64,000 nucleotides of DNA from Toxorhynchites rutilus septentrionalis (GCF_029784135.1 NC_073745.1:66816105-66880104), one strand, 5' to 3'; counted from the stretch's first letter, positions 12,350 to 25,624 are shown. Notes: generated by a model not told the origin, from the sequence alone. Translations and numbers: made by a program.

Positions 12350-13079
12350 CATTACTGTACTGTTTGTTGGATTAATCAAAGAGATTGGTAGCGTTTCTAC
12401 CAAACCGTGTGGTAATTACGTCTGTTCCAAAACTGACTCTTGTTACCCGGTTTTGAAACTTGTTTTCCGGGCTGAGCACTTCTTGCCTATCCGATCGTTC
12501 GATATTCCGATTGAAAATTGATGAACATATAGCAAATAAAAATCATCCGAATTTTAAAGGGATTCTAAATCGCTGTGTCTTAAATATAAATTAACGACAT
12601 ACAGTGACTTAAACTCACTACTTTTGAAAGTCAAAAGCAAGCTTTCGAAACTTTCTGCTTAGATAACGATATATATCATTTTAAAGCTTGAACCTTAAGC
12701 TTTATGGATAATTCTACGAACATATTGTTATCTTGGAGTGTAGATGGTATACAAAAAACAAAAAAAAAGTTCGTTCTGTTTTTTCAAAAATTTTGATTAG
12801 ACATTATAGACAATTATTTGCCAACTAAGTCAAGAGCAAATCCATTTAACCTTATCAACCAGCCTTCATTTGGTTAGAAGTTCTGTCTTTTCGTTTTGGA
12901 AGTTTTATGGATCGATTCTTTGTACTCCAAAAAATCGCGAAAACCGATCTTTATTTTTCGATCTTTCTCATCTTTTTGGTCTTAGAACTTTTTTTTTGTA
13001 AATTTGTTTTCCAGGGAACATTAAATTTAATCTCTTCGAAAACCATCTGGAAAATGTCTTGAACATCGGTCGTAAATAT
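12350..13079. other. Intron sequence with diverged copy of the 10802-11701 MITE arm
   Basis: About 12650-12900 shares blocks with 10860-11120 (a 'TTATCTTGG.GTGT.G' block and a 'TTGCCAA.TNA.TCA.NAGCAAATCCA' block). The rest, 12350-12640 and 12900-13079, is not recognised and has no gene. Confidence 0.4.
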
Positions 13080-13265
13080 AGGAGTGTTTGATACAGAAAA
13101 TATGATACAATAAAGACAGCCCTAAATCGGACAATTCCTTCCTCGAGTTTTGCTCTTATCAACACATTCGGCTATCCATTTTTATTTATATAGATAGAAG
13201 AAGATATAGGAGTGCGTTTTATCACATTAAAATCCATTTCCACTTTCGAACGAAGATCAATTTCA
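13080..13265 (-). repeat. Dispersed repeat shared with 59730-59930 (inverted)
   Basis: GACAGCCCTAAATCGGACAA, CTTCCTCGAG and GAAGAAGATATAGGAGTGC appear here in reverse complement of the 59790-59910 text. This is probably the end portion of the same element family. Confidence 0.65.
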
Positions 13266-13727
13266 TTTGCGGGAATTGAATTTTCCGATTTTTTCCATTT
13301 TCCTCCAGAGTTTTCCGGAAATGTTCAATTGTCATATCATAGAAACATTTGTCGTACCTAAAAACCCTCACAACCCAAATTTGACCCCATTTGCTTGATT
13401 AGTTTTCGAGTTATGAAGAAATTTGTGTTTCATTAGAAATTAGAAATATTGGAGTTTCTCACGGTAGGACGAAGTACAAAATTAGAAGTTTCCAGTTGTT
13501 TTTGTTTTGATTCTAACAAAATGAGAACAAATTTCATATGCTCTGATCTCATTATGCATTTGGTGAACTAACTTAAATTCGCACGTTAGTTGAAGTTTAT
13601 TTTATTCATATCAGTCAGGAACGTCAAGTCTGTCTTTTCCTTTCTAAAAACTCGTAGCAATATTGTGACCTTGCAACGAACCATGGTGACAAATTGACTG
13701 TGTCTTTATTTTGCATCCATAAGGCGT
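13266..13727. other. Unrecognised intron sequence
   Basis: A/T-rich, with no ORF, tandem structure or match to the other repeats in this window that I could see. Confidence 0.3.
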
Positions 13728-13960
13728 CGTGCACAAATTACGTAACGCTAAAAATCCGGATTTTGGACACCTACCCCCCCCCCCCTTCGTAACGCAATTT
13801 CCTATCTTTAAAACACAGAAAATAACGCAACCTTGACAAAAAGTCCCCCCCCACCCTAAGTGTTAGTGTGTTTATCAAACTAACCATGTTTCAATACGTA
13901 CGATCTGAAAAAATTTACGAACAAATTGACGCCGTCAAACCTTTCAGTCCTACGTCAAAT
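13728..13960. repeat. Small MITE-like fragment with C-homopolymers
   Basis: GTGCACAAATTACGTAACGC at 13731 is followed by runs of C near 13771-13785 and 13846-13854 and a CGTAACGC motif near 13787. A CAGTCCTACGTCAA motif lies at 13945-13958. The type resembles short dispersed insect MITEs; the class was not determined. Confidence 0.4.
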
Positions 13961-14449
13961 TGCCCAAGAAATAGTCGATTTTAATGAAACCCTGTATCTC
14001 AAAATGAGCAAAAATGGCCTATATGCTCATTAGAATACTGTTTCAACTTTAAAAAGGTTTGACGAACAATGGTTTCGTTCCGGGCTCACCAATATGGATA
14101 TATGAATTTATTATAATTCATGTTATTTATGTACTATGCAAAATCGTAGCTATTTTCGAAAAATGGAGAAATTTTTCAGAATATTACAAACAATTACTCC
14201 ATAGCTTCAATACATTGATGATACTGATGACTTTTGTTGTTCCTTGAATATTTCACAGTTTAAAACCCTCTGCACCCAAACTAGCGTTGGCAGAAAACAT
14301 TTCATCTTTGGCAGAAATGATACCGTTTCGTGTGCTGGAGGGTCAAATGCGCAAATAATGAGCTGTTTTAAAAGCTTAAAAATGGTTTGTATGTATGCGG
14401 GCAGACATCTCTTTCTGTTATCTTTTCTCATTTCATTTGGGATTGTGCC
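13961..14449. other. Unrecognised intron sequence
   Basis: Short ORFs only (62-98 codons), overlapping on both strands and lacking recognisable features. Confidence 0.3.
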
Positions 14450-14548
14450 AAAGAAAAAACGTCCACACGACGTCAATGGGGATCGAACCAAGGCCGGCTG
14501 GAATGCAAAGCTATTTCACACGACCACGCTATCCATATAGCTGCCAGC
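14450..14548 (-). repeat. tRNA-like SINE head or tRNA-derived fragment
   Basis: The minus strand has a D-arm-like ATGGATAGCGTGGTCG and a T-arm/B-box GGTTCGATCCCC at tRNA-like spacing, with CTTTGCATTCCAG between them. Acceptor arms do not form, so it is more likely a tRNA-derived repeat than a gene. Confidence 0.45.
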
Positions 14549-15303
14549 GCTGTTATATCGAAGCGTGATAATATTTAACTTCATCATAAAATGAAGTTGA
14601 AAAGTGTTTTCTAAGAGGATAAAGAAGTACATGAACGAAAATATATCTTTCTCTGTCTGGGCCGTGTATTTGGTAAACTGTACGAAAAGCTTTCATATGC
14701 TTTCATTTCAATGTGTCTCCTGTTTCGCTCGCTCATATTGGCTTTAGCATATATATTATACAAATGATATACATGTATTGGGGAGTACAACATTTTCTGT
14801 TATTTTTTAGCTCATTTAATATAATAAATTGGGATGCCATAACATGTGCTAAAGATTAACTTTGGGTGTAGTATGCCCCGAAAACTATAACAAACTCTGG
14901 GCCTAATGTCATCTAGCGACATCGAGAAAAATACACAATCAACTGTTATACCTTCAATTCTTTTCACGAGAGAAATCCGTGACGAAATTGCTTGTACACG
15001 GCCTTTCTCATGGGACATTGTTTGAACCAAAGCTTTCACATACTCGTTGATAAATTTGCCACTCGAAAATGCCTTGGATAGAGAAACGACTTTTTTCGCG
15101 AGAATTTTGCTTGCCGTGGTGCATAACCATTTTTTTGTTCCCTTTTCGTTCGTTTTTGTTTCTCTCTAGCTCAAAACCCATTATCAACTAAAACTTGCCG
15201 ACTTTTTCATCCGTGTTTAACGCATATTTCGATTTTGAATGATTCCCTTATCGCTGCAGTAGTTTCATCATTTATTAAATGAATTGAATTGTGATAGGGG
15301 TAG
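14549..15303. other. Unrecognised intron sequence
   Basis: No convincing gene or repeat was seen; ORFs are short and on both strands. Confidence 0.3.
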
Positions 15304-16021
15304 CGGGGGTAAATTGGTCATGGGGGGCAAAGTGGTCACCTGCTTGTTTGGTAGTATAACTATTGACTGTAGATGCTGTATTGATGGTCACCTTATGTTT
15401 GAAGAATTTTATGACTTTTGGGTCACCCTGTACTTCAGTAGAGTTGTCGCATGTCAAAATACAAATAAAAACAGAAATTACTCTCTCGATAGCCATTCGG
15501 CCGCAGTTCTGAGCGCTGAGGAATTTCAGTTTGGACGACTGTTCACATATTCTAGGAGAGGTGAACAGATATATTTTTTAATCTCAGCGATTAATTAGCA
15601 TAGAAATTATTTTGATGTTTGGGGGCAAAGTGGTCATAGGTGAATAACAACTTACAATGTTCTGGTTACTAAAACTGATATACCTCATCACATTCTGCTC
15701 TTGAAGAAGACCCTTTTATGGCGTTGACCCTGGATGAATATGCCACCCCAACTAAACCAAAACTCATTATGCGAAACGTTATGTGTTTCTTACTTTGTCC
15801 CCATTAGGTGACCACTTTACCTCCAAGCAAACAAAAAGTTCGATTTTTCACCTTTTTTTCTAATGATGAAAAGTGTACTATTCTAAATTTTTACAGTAAA
15901 AGCCGTTTGCTATCTTGAAGAACAATAAGTTGAACTATAATATTCTTCGAGAAACGGGAACTGAAGTGGTATGTGGGCGCTGGAAATGAGCATATTCCTT
16001 AGGGTGACCACTATACCCCCA
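15304..16021. mobile_element. MITE-like element with GGGGGTAAA.TGGTCA ends
   Basis: GGGGGTAAATTGGTCA at 15305 and GTGACCACTATACCCCC ending 16020 are inverted. Internal copies of the motif occur at 15328 (GCAAAGTGGTCACC), 15624 (GGCAAAGTGGTCAT) and 15806 (GGTGACCACTTTACC). No target duplication was identified. Confidence 0.45.
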
Positions 16022-17040
16022 CTTCCTCTTTGTGCATAGACAAGCGGCCAGTTAGGACCACCCAATTAACAATTTCCCATCAGTGTGACGTTTTTATGAT
16101 TTTTTGTTCAATTCTACGCTTAATAATGCCTGAACTGTTTGTCATCAAAACTTCTATTCAAATCTTGTTCATGCAAATTAGGAGTAATTGTTGGGCTCTA
16201 GCCAATATTGTTCGTTGAATACAGTTCAAAGTCAATTAGAAAATGGTTATCTAACTCCAAGGTGTGGTGGAAACGTTTATTAGACCAAATTAAGATATGT
16301 TTAGCTCTACTCAGACAGAGATATCGAAGAAGATGGTCCTTGTTTGATTACATTCTTTTCTATTCTTAAATTTCTATAAATAGAACGCATTTTGGCACCT
16401 TGACAGGCGCTAGTTAGAGTATTTTACCGCTACTAGATAAAACATGTTCAGCTTTTGATGAACTTTTTCAAAAAAAATTTCAATAAAAAAGCAGAGATTC
16501 ATAAATATGACCTTTGCATCGATGACCCTCCATCAAACCGTTTGCTCTGTTGGTTTTTTTTTAATTTCATGACAATGCACAGCTCAAGGGACAATATTGT
16601 AATTAATTTATTTTGAAATAGATATCACTTTGAATGGGGACAAAGCTACTCGTGCGTTTGTCAAAATGCAGCATTTTATATTTTATCGCCTTTGAATGTA
16701 ACTGTCAAAAAAAAGCATGTGCAGGCGATTCAATAAGTTGTTTCCAGAAAAAAATTCTACAATTATATAAGAAACCACTTGCACCTTAAAATATGTAAAT
16801 TTCCAAATCGTTAAACAAACCCAGCGAAACAAAGTTCGATGCCGAGAGTCACAAACCATATCGGTGTAAAAATATGAAAATATATGCTTTTCAGATTATT
16901 TATGCTACCATACCGAGCACACAATAGCTCATCTTTTGAACACGCAATTGTTTAATTAACAATGTTCACCCTTTTTACACATGTTCGACAACGTGTTCGG
17001 TGTGTTTTATTGCATTACGTGAGCCTTTTTTTTTTCTTTC
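16022..17040. other. Unrecognised intron sequence
   Basis: A/T-rich, no ORF above 62 codons, no repeat structure recognised. Confidence 0.3.
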
Positions 17041-18900
17041 ATCGGTTATTGTTTATTCCAATCCACAGATGATAAGTAATTCCTACTTCCTCCTATGTCT
17101 ACTGCTGCTGCTGCTCTGCGCGATATCATAAACCATACCATAAAATTCATGCATGATCTTCTTCCGTGTGAAGAAGCAGCACCACGACGTCGTGATGCGG
17201 CTTTCGCTGATCGGTCGGAAACCAGTTTCCACACAAACACGCAACACGCCTTGAGCCCATAAAATGTTTCCGGTTGGCGCGGTGCGCTGGATGCACTTTC
17301 AACTGCACACATTTCGTTTACCACTGCTTAGTGATGGGATCTATCGATGACGATCTCTAACACAACGAGAGCCGGAAATGGAGGGCGGTTGTTATCGGCT
17401 CAGCAAGAAGCAAGAAAAATACATTAGAGCCCCCCGAAATTGTATTTATCGCCAGAGGGGGCATTATTTGAAAAGCTTGTTAGGTGTAATCTCGAAGACC
17501 ATCGCAGGAATGTGACCGCATGCGCGAACAATCTTCCCCGACGGGATCGAAGGTTACGCGTTTGAGAACGATTGAATTGTGGAAACATCTGTTACAAAGT
17601 TCCCACTTTTAACCAAAACAAAGCAGCGCGGAGAAAAGGTTGGGACACAGAGAGGAAACCCGGTGGAAAAGAGAAAAGCCATAAAAACTACAATAAAACA
17701 ATTCTATCTTGAGCATATGACAGAATTCTCAGCCGTAATCTCGATCGTACATCTACATCAGAGAACCACGAATCATAAATTATAAATTCGAACCCCTCCG
17801 ACGAACGAATGAACGAACGGACGGACGGACGGACGGTGAGGAGGGGGGGACTGACTGAGCATTCCTTCCTCGATTGAACAATTTGAGGAAACCCACCATA
17901 AATCACTCTCGCATGAAATTTGAATGCGCATGTGATTCAACAATATGCATGTCGGGACGGTTCTTCTACGTTTCCCAATTATTGCTTAACGATTAGAGCG
18001 CGTTGGAATTGTAAACAAACGCGTACACACACACATATACACACACACACACAAACACCGCTCATCAGAGATGCCAGATCCGAGGATTCGGATTCGGTTT
18101 TTACGGAAATAGTGATCCGTAGACAGAATATACTCAATTTAAAACTCTACGGATGAATGACTTTCACTACTATCAGAATAATGGTATGACCTGAATTTCA
18201 AGGAAGAGGAAATGAACATAACATGCTACCAATTTGTCTTTTAGCTTGTAGATCTCAACTTTTTTTACAGGGTACATTATGTTTGCAAACTCTATGAACC
18301 GATTTTTACATATTCCGTTGCTAGACATATTGATGCACTCTCAAGCATCGGTTGATTGATCGACTGATAACTCTTTGTGGTTGTATGTGTGCTCTTAGCC
18401 AGTACACATCTTTTTCCAATTCCGGTCTTATATCTGCTCTCAGCTACCACAACAAGAAACTATACTAATCTCATTCTTTGATCAACCAAGTGTAAACTGA
18501 TACACACACTTGTTTTTAAACGAATTTTAACGTTCAATTAACCTGTTCACGAATTGTCTTAAACCACTTGATTGCGATGAAATTTTTGAAGGAAATTGAT
18601 CCCTTTTGGCACTAGTCGTGCTGCGACTAGGTACCCAAAACATGAACCAAAATATGATAAACGGTCTCGTAAGAGATTAAATTCACGAGCCAGCTCTCTT
18701 TATTCTGCAGCAGTTTCAACGTTTCAGTACACAAAATTTCACACAATATCTTTGGGGAATTTCCGTATCGAAAATCGCCGAGCCAAAACAAGTTAACTTG
18801 TTCTAATTGACGCTGTAAACAAACTAAATGGCTGATCCCGCTCAAAATTGACATTGAGATCTCTGGCAATAGTAGAAACTTGAAAAAATTAAAAATGTTT
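17041..18900. promoter_or_regulatory. Unique intron island; possible regulatory DNA
   Basis: More balanced base composition and no match to the repeats seen elsewhere in the window. It includes (TGC)n near 17102-17117 and an (AC)n run near 18027-18057. A regulatory role is inference from its contrast with the surrounding repeats. Confidence 0.3.
17800..17836. repeat. Tetranucleotide repeat, GAAC then GGAC
   Basis: GAACGAATGAACGAAC followed by (GGAC)4-5. A similar (GAAC)6 run occurs at 25142-25167. Confidence 0.85.
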
Positions 18901-19229
18901 GGCGGGAAGATTTAAAATTTCAAATTCCCGGTATATATTTGACAGAAAGTAACACATCACATTATAAAAAAAAATCTGATGTTCACATTAAAGAAATAAA
19001 ACGATCTAGTTTATATTTCATAATATTACATGTTATTCAGAGAAGCGCAACGTTCCAAGGAAAATTATTCCGACCACAAAGGGTTGATACACTATCATAT
19101 AAAGTTATTCTAGTAACATATTTAAAATGTCTGTAAATTATTTGGAGATTTTTTTTATTCATTCATAGATGACACCGATTTTGTCAGGAAACCTTCCCTT
19201 TGCTGTAATTTTTTGGAATTTCGCATCTA

Positions 19230-22140
19230 AAAGCTTCTGATTTTCAGACTTTCTCAGTCTTTTCGAATTTTTTTCTAGACGTCATTGGCAGAATTAAATA
19301 TAAATTAGAATTTAGGATTTTTAAATTTTCAGATTATCCATATCTCAGATTTTCGAATTTTTTATATTTTTGGTTACATTACATTTATTTTATTTGAAGA
19401 TTTTAAAACTTCCAATCATATTTTAAAATTTTTTTAACTCACATTTTCGGATTTTCAGATTTCAAGATTTTAAGACTTCCAGAAAAGTCTGAAAATCTGA
19501 AAAAAACTGAAAATTTAAAAATTTGAATGGAAGTCTTGAAATCTTGAAATCTGAAAATCCGAAATTATGAATGAAAAAAAAAATTAAAATTTGATTGGAA
19601 GTTTTAAAATCTTCAAATAAAATAAATATAATATAATTGTCTAAATATAAAAAATTTGAAAATCTGAGAATTTGATAATCTGTAAATTTAAAAATCCTAA
19701 ATTCTGAAAATCTGACATTCTGATTTTTTTAAAATCTGCTCATGAAGTCTAGAAGAAAAAAATCTGGAAAAGTCTGAGAAAAAAAGAATCTAAATATCGG
19801 AGATAATTGATATGATCCTAAATAGTATAAAACAAAAAATAATAATATCTGAAAAATTTAGAAAAAGATCTGAAAAACAGAAAAACAAACTGTAATAAAA
19901 AACCTGATTGTTGTTTAGAAAATGTTGAGTTATAGAAAAAAACAACACGAGAAAAACATCTTAAAACCGGAAAACCTGATTATTAAAATATTAAAACCTT
20001 ATTTATTTTGGAATTTTCAGAGCTCGGAATTTCGACAGTTTAGGAAATTGGAAAATTTAAATATAAAAAAATTAAAAAAAGCAAAAAATCAAAAAAACTT
20101 AAAACTCTAAGCTAACTAAAACTGTTAGAGTTACAGTAAAAAAGGGAAAAAAATATCGAAAATCCAGCATCCAGATAAAATTTAATTTCATTTTTTTTAA
20201 ATACAATAATTTAAAAAATCTGGAAAATCTAAAAATTGAAAAGTCATTCAAGTCAAGTCAAAATTATGAAAAGGGTGATTAAAACATCGAAAATTTAAAA
20301 CAATGAGGATCGCACGTCATCACCAGTATCCAGATAAAATCAAAAAAATTCAAAGCGTTCAAAATTATTGCCATTAAAAAAAAAAATCAAAAAATCTAAA
20401 AATTGAAAAATCGAAAAATGCCAGATTTTTCCGGCAACCTAAAAATCTAAAAAAAACGGGAAAACCAAAAAATAAAAAAAAATTGTTCAATTCAAATGAA
20501 AAAAAAAAATAAAATACAAAAATCAAAACATTAAGAATTGACAATCTGAAAATCAAAAATCAAAAACTCAAAAATATTTAAAATTATTGAATTATGAAAT
20601 TTTCAAATTTGAAAATTCAAAAATTCTAGAATCCTAAAATTAATGAAAACAAAAATTGGACAATTATAAATCCAAAAAAAATCCGATGATTTTAAAATCT
20701 AAAAATCCCAATACATTAGAGTCAAAAATTTAAAAACTCAAGAAAAAAATCAAAACATTTAAAAAAATAAAAACAAAACAAAATCCCGAAATTTAAAAAT
20801 TTTAAAAACTTCAGATTGAAAATTTCGAAACCAAAAATTCCAAAATAAAAAAAAAACAAAAAAAGAAAATCTGAAATTAAGAAGTCAAAAAATTAAAAAA
20901 AATCCGAATGTCTAAGAAGCCAAAAATCCAAAAATCTTAAAAGTAAAAAAAATATTTAAAAATAAAAAAACCTAAAAATTTATTGAAAAAAAAAAATCAA
21001 AACGACCTAAAAACTAGAAAATCAAAAACTGGAAAAGTCTAAAAGTCTAAAAAAATAAAAATCAATTAAAAAATTAAAAGATTTAAAAATTCGAAATCGA
21101 AAATTCATGTTTTGAAATCTAAAAATGAATAAAAAAATATAAATAAAAACAACAAATCCTAAAATCAAGAAAATCAGAAATCAAGAAATCCGAAAATCCC
21201 AAATTCCAAAATATAAAAATCTGTAAATTTCAGAATTTAAAATAATATGAAATTTCAAAAATCTAGAAATCTAAAAATCTTAAAATCTTAAAATCCTAAA
21301 AAATGGAAAAAAATCTAAAGATTTGAAAATCTAAAAATCGTGGAATCTAAAATTTTTTTAAACTAATGGTCCAATTAAAATTTTTAAAATCTAAAATGTA
21401 AAAACCAAAACATAAAAAAATTGAAAATCTGAAAATCAAAAATCAAAAAATTAAAAAAAAATTGAATTCTCAAAGTTTAAATTTCCAAAAACCTAGAATC
21501 CAAAAATTCAGAAATAAAAAAAACAACAACAAAAAGTCTGCAGTTTCAAATCCAACATTTGAAAACTCAAAGTCCAAAAATTAAGAAATCCATAAATCAA
21601 CGAAAAAAAATTTTTTTTTAAACCCAATTAATGATTCAAAAATTCAAAAATTATAAAGATCCATAGTAAAAAAAAATAAAATTAAAGAAACAAATTCAAG
21701 TATCCAAGAATACAATTGTCGAAAATAAAAAAAAAAATCAAATCCAAAAATCTAAAAATTCCAAAAACTAATAACCTTCAAATTTCCAAATCCAATTTTT
21801 TTTAAAATCGAGAAAAAAATTATTTAAAAAAACACGAATCTAAACTTAAAAAAACTTCAAATTAAAAAATTCGAAATCGAAAACTGATGTTTTGAAATCC
21901 AAAAACAGATAAAAAATCAAAAAAAAACCAAAAATCAAGAAAATTAGAAATAAAGAAATCCAAAAATCAAAATTTTTTAAATCTTAAAATTCGTTAATCC
22001 CAGAATCTAAAATTATCTGAAAATTCAAGAATCTAGAAATCCAAAAATCTAAAAATAAACAAATCAAAAAATCTGAATATCTTAGAATCTAAAAATCCAA
22101 AAAATTGAAATCTGAAAATCTTAAAAGAAAGATGAATAGA
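19230..22140. repeat. Degenerate A-rich simple-sequence tract, ~2.9 kb
   Basis: Endless variants of AAAATCTGAAAATC / AAAAATCTAAAAATC on the + strand; the first ~200 bp are in complementary form (TTTTCAGATTT), so the tract turns over near 19480. All ORFs in it (such as 19922-20110) are low-complexity artefacts. Confidence 0.85.
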
Positions 22141-22562
22141 AAAACACAAAGAAATTGTCTATGCATATCTTATATCCAAATTAGAATGATAGAATAATGT
22201 GGAGAATATTTGAGATGAATAGAAAAATTCGAAGAAATTGACTGTACATATCTTGTATACACAAAAAAAGTTCTTTCTCATCATCTCAGGAAAACGGCTG
22301 ATCAGATTTGAGTTGTCTATATATCGATGAGTATATCTTCACCCTAATTAGAATGATAAAATACTTTGGAGAGTATTTAACATAAAAAGGGAAAATTCGG
22401 AAAAAAAAAGTTGTACGCTGTGAAAATCATTATTCAGATCAATTTTACAGTTCTGACGATAATATGCAAATACTTGAAATATACTCGTTAATTTTACCAA
22501 CCAAAATATTCTCTAGAAATAAATTATATGGCAGAACAACGTTTGCCGGATCAGCTAGTTTA
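22141..22562. repeat. Dispersed repeat ending GCCGGATCAGCTAGTTTAT
   Basis: Contains AAAACGGCTGATCAGATTTG and a 'GTATATCTTCACC..AATTA.AATGATA' block, both also found (diverged) at 58990-59065. The terminal motif GCCGG.TCAGCTAGTTTAT recurs at 60120. A Helitron-type 3' end (CTAG) is possible but unproven. Confidence 0.5.
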
Positions 22563-25298
22563 TTTTTAACATTGTAGAACCCTAATATCTTTGAAACCAA
22601 ATATCCCAGAACCCAAGAATTAAAAAATCCAAAGATCCAAAAATTTCAAAAATTATAGATCAAACAAATAAAAACATCTTAAAATGAAAAAGAATGAAAT
22701 TCAACTAAATAAAAACGAAAAGGTGGTTCAAAACATAAAAAAAAACTTGGTTGGTAAGACGGATAGGTATTGTAATACCCAAAGCGAAAAAGTTTATCGC
22801 TTGTGTGAGGAATAATTGTATTTCCTCTCTTATCGTTTGTCTATCCAGTAGCTAAAATGGAACAGAGAGGAGAAAGAGCGCACGCTAAATGATTCTTTCG
22901 TCACCAATTTCTCATTGTTCGTCTTACCCAATCAATCATAAGAATCATCTTATAAATTTACCTATTTGTTCTATCGCTTCAATGTTAGTTTATGTACCGA
23001 AATATAAACAGTGAATCAAATTCCGGGAATTTGAGATTTTTGTGTTAAATATCGAGGTCGTAAAGATTATATATAAATGATATCATCAAAAGTTGTCACA
23101 TTGAATCTCTTAAGGGATGTATAAGCAAAATGCATTTTGATTATTTATGATATTGCTCAATGTTCGTAGTATCCTACAAAAATATGCAGATGAGAATCGT
23201 TTTTTTTTTTCAAAACGCTGAACTTTTTTGAGTTCTCATTTCTGCTTCAATAAAGCAAGCAAACATCGCAAACAGAGTTCCCTTTTTGTTTCGCTGCAGT
23301 GTTGTGCCAACGAATTCGTTTCCTGCGTGCGCAAAACTGTGTATATTACGCTGGCTGGCTTCCACAAACTTCATCTCGCTTCCTGCTCTGCTCCGCTCCG
23401 TATATACATGTACATGTACTATCGAGGAATTGGAACATCGACCTTGTTATCCCGCCCCCAATATATGCAGGGCAACCCACAGGCTACCACAGGGGCTTCC
23501 TTCCTTCTACCCATCGTGAGGGGAGGAGGGATGAAAAAGGCTTCCTCTGAGTGTGGCAGAAAAGTGCAAATATAAATTTGCATAGATACACACACCAAAA
23601 AAAAACCCACCCCCATCCGTCCCGTTGCTGCTGCAAGCCGGATTCCCGGAAAGTAGTGGGAGACCGCCTTGAGAGCGGGCGCGGTTCCATTTGCTTTTTT
23701 CTGCCTGCTTTTCATTTGGACTCCCCCGGAAAAATAAAGTCTAGCGTGGGTTTCCTTAGCCCATTGATAAGAGCTGATAAGCCTAACTTCATCTGTTTGG
23801 GAAGCGAGCTTTTTTTGCTGTTGTTGCTTGGGCTCTTTGCTGCTGCCCCAAGGCGATTGGGGAAAAGTGCGCTCGGAAGAGGAAATAAGAACGATGAGAT
23901 GAGAAGCTGTTTCCCACTGATCCGGATTTGGGTGGGCGTGCGGGGCGGGCGAGGCGAGGGACGGAAATATACTACTTCCAGTTAGTGCCACGAGATAGTC
24001 GTCTCGCTGGGGGAAAATGGAATCACAGGAAGATGCGGGAGGATGCGGGAGCGCCGCGGCAGCGCTCTATTTTTGGAGTGTCGAAGTTAGACGTTGCTTC
24101 GTAGCCCTTATGGGAAGGTTGATTTATTTGGATGGCCTTTGAGCCGGGCCGGAAAAAAGTGGACGATTTAGAGTGATATTTCTGGATGTGTGATACTTTT
24201 ATTTTTTGAGTTGGCCGGAGAGATAATTGTCCCTAGATGTGGGGAACTACCGGAAATGTCTCACTCGAAGAACATCGTCAACCGAAGGCGGAAATTTAAA
24301 ATTAGTCCGATCTAATTCAAAGAATATCAGCTGTCAGAGAAATATTTACGAGTATGGGAAGACAAGAAGGTAAACTACTGCCGTCTAATTATAACAAACT
24401 GTCACGAATGTCTCAACAAACGAAGATCAGCTATTTTGTAGGTTTTTTCCTCCGACCCCTCGCAATACCACAAGGTGCTAATTTGCACCTTTCTCCAGCC
24501 GAACCGTCCCTAGAATTGCGCCGCCCGATGACACCATTTGATGTGTGTTGTTGACTCAACAAATTCATCGCTTTTTTTTCCTTCGACACAAACGCAGTTG
24601 CAAACAATTTGTTTTCCTCCTCTCGCGCAAGCTGCAGTCGGCTTCCACAGTCGAGAAGTGCTTTAAATTTATTGCCGAATTGATACCAATCAGGCACCCT
24701 CGTAGCCGTAAAAATGTAATTTCTATTGATGATGCATTCCGCTCCGAGTCACAAAACAGGATCAAGGCATTGGTGACGACAACGACGATATCGAGGCCGC
24801 CATTTGAGCAAACAACTTTGCAAACTGGACGGGAAAAGGAAAAAAAAAAACAAAACTAAATTAAGGTCTGAACGGAAAGAGGAGACAAGAATGGAAGAAA
24901 AAAGGCCACACATTTGACTTGGTTCAGCAATTCCAACACGGGTCAACGCACACACACCCCCTGCTGGCTTGCTGGAACTGTGTTTTTCCATTCTTCTTTT
25001 CAGCCTCTTCCTCTCCCCTGACCCTGTCGGAACCCATCAATGAATATATTTCATTGGAAAAAAATGTTTATTGGCTGTCCCGCTCCGTTCCTCCCATCCT
25101 CGCCCGAAGGGATGTAAAACACACAACGAAAAGCAAAGGAAGAACGAACGAACGAACGAACGAACGAAAAAAATTCAGACAAAGATGGATAAATTCTTTT
25201 GCTTTCTTTTGCGCCTACCTTTCTAATTTATAACGAGCCGTAACATCTGTTTGTCAGGTAATAAAATATACTAAAATGCACTTTTTTCGTTGCTCCAG
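22563..25298. promoter_or_regulatory. Unique 3' part of intron 1
   Basis: From about 22760 the repeats end and sequence complexity rises, with GC-rich stretches at 23430-24120 (for example GGAGCGCCGCGGCAGCGC near 24048). ORFs overlap on both strands (23228-23991) and look like chance. Candidate intronic regulatory DNA or a non-coding exon; inference only. Confidence 0.3.
25142..25167. repeat. (GAAC)n microsatellite
   Basis: Six GAAC units, 130 bp upstream of the exon 2 acceptor. Confidence 0.9.
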
Positions 25299-25624
25299 GT
25301 ACCGAGAAAAGGACAAGGATCCGCTGGGTTTGGGCAGTGGCAGCGGCAGCGGCAGCGGCATTGGTGGTGGATCCATCGGTGGAGATGGCCTTGGCAGCCT
25401 TGGGGGTGGGGGCGTTGGCGGCCGGGAACCTCACCACAACCAGCAGCAGATCAGTGCCAACCATCGGAACTACGAACTCGATCTGGAGCGGGACCATGTG
25501 CTGCCCACGTCGGCCCCCAACGCGGAGATCCTCAAGAGCAACAGCAACCCGACCTATCCGAATCCGAACCGGCACCACGGGCACGACCGGCATCGGCACT
25601 TCAACTCGACGCCATATCCGCATG
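25299..25624 (+). CDS. Exon 2 of PRRT3/4-like membrane protein (residues 248-357)
   Basis: The acceptor TGCTCCAG ends at 25298 and the donor GTGAGT starts at 25625. The first G completes an AGG (Arg) codon with exon 1; the last G joins GT of exon 3 to give Gly. The exon encodes a Gly/Ser repeat (GSGSGSGIGGGSIGGDGLGS) and then a His/Asn/Pro-rich stretch with RNYELDLERDHVLP and NPTYPNPNRHHGHDRHRH. Composition suits an extended, disordered ectodomain linker before the helix bundle in exon 3. The reading frame is open only when spliced in this phase, which supports the junctions. No catalytic motif is visible. Confidence 0.8.

Larger units (their letters stand above)
8348..25298 (+). other. Intron 1 of the main gene (16,951 bp)
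   Basis: The donor GTGAGT at 8348 and acceptor TTGCTCCAG ending at 25298 keep the frame open across the junction. The first third is stacked transposons, 16.8-18.9 kb and 22.8-25.3 kb are mostly unique, and 19.2-22.1 kb is degenerate A-rich repeat. Confidence 0.8.

Noticed and set aside
19922..20556. Short ORFs in the A-rich tract
   Set aside because: Lys/Asn or Phe-rich products of low-complexity DNA.
23228..23991. Coding exon in the GC-rich part of intron 1
   Set aside because: Four overlapping ORFs on both strands, none with a domain; exon 1 and exon 2 join perfectly without it.
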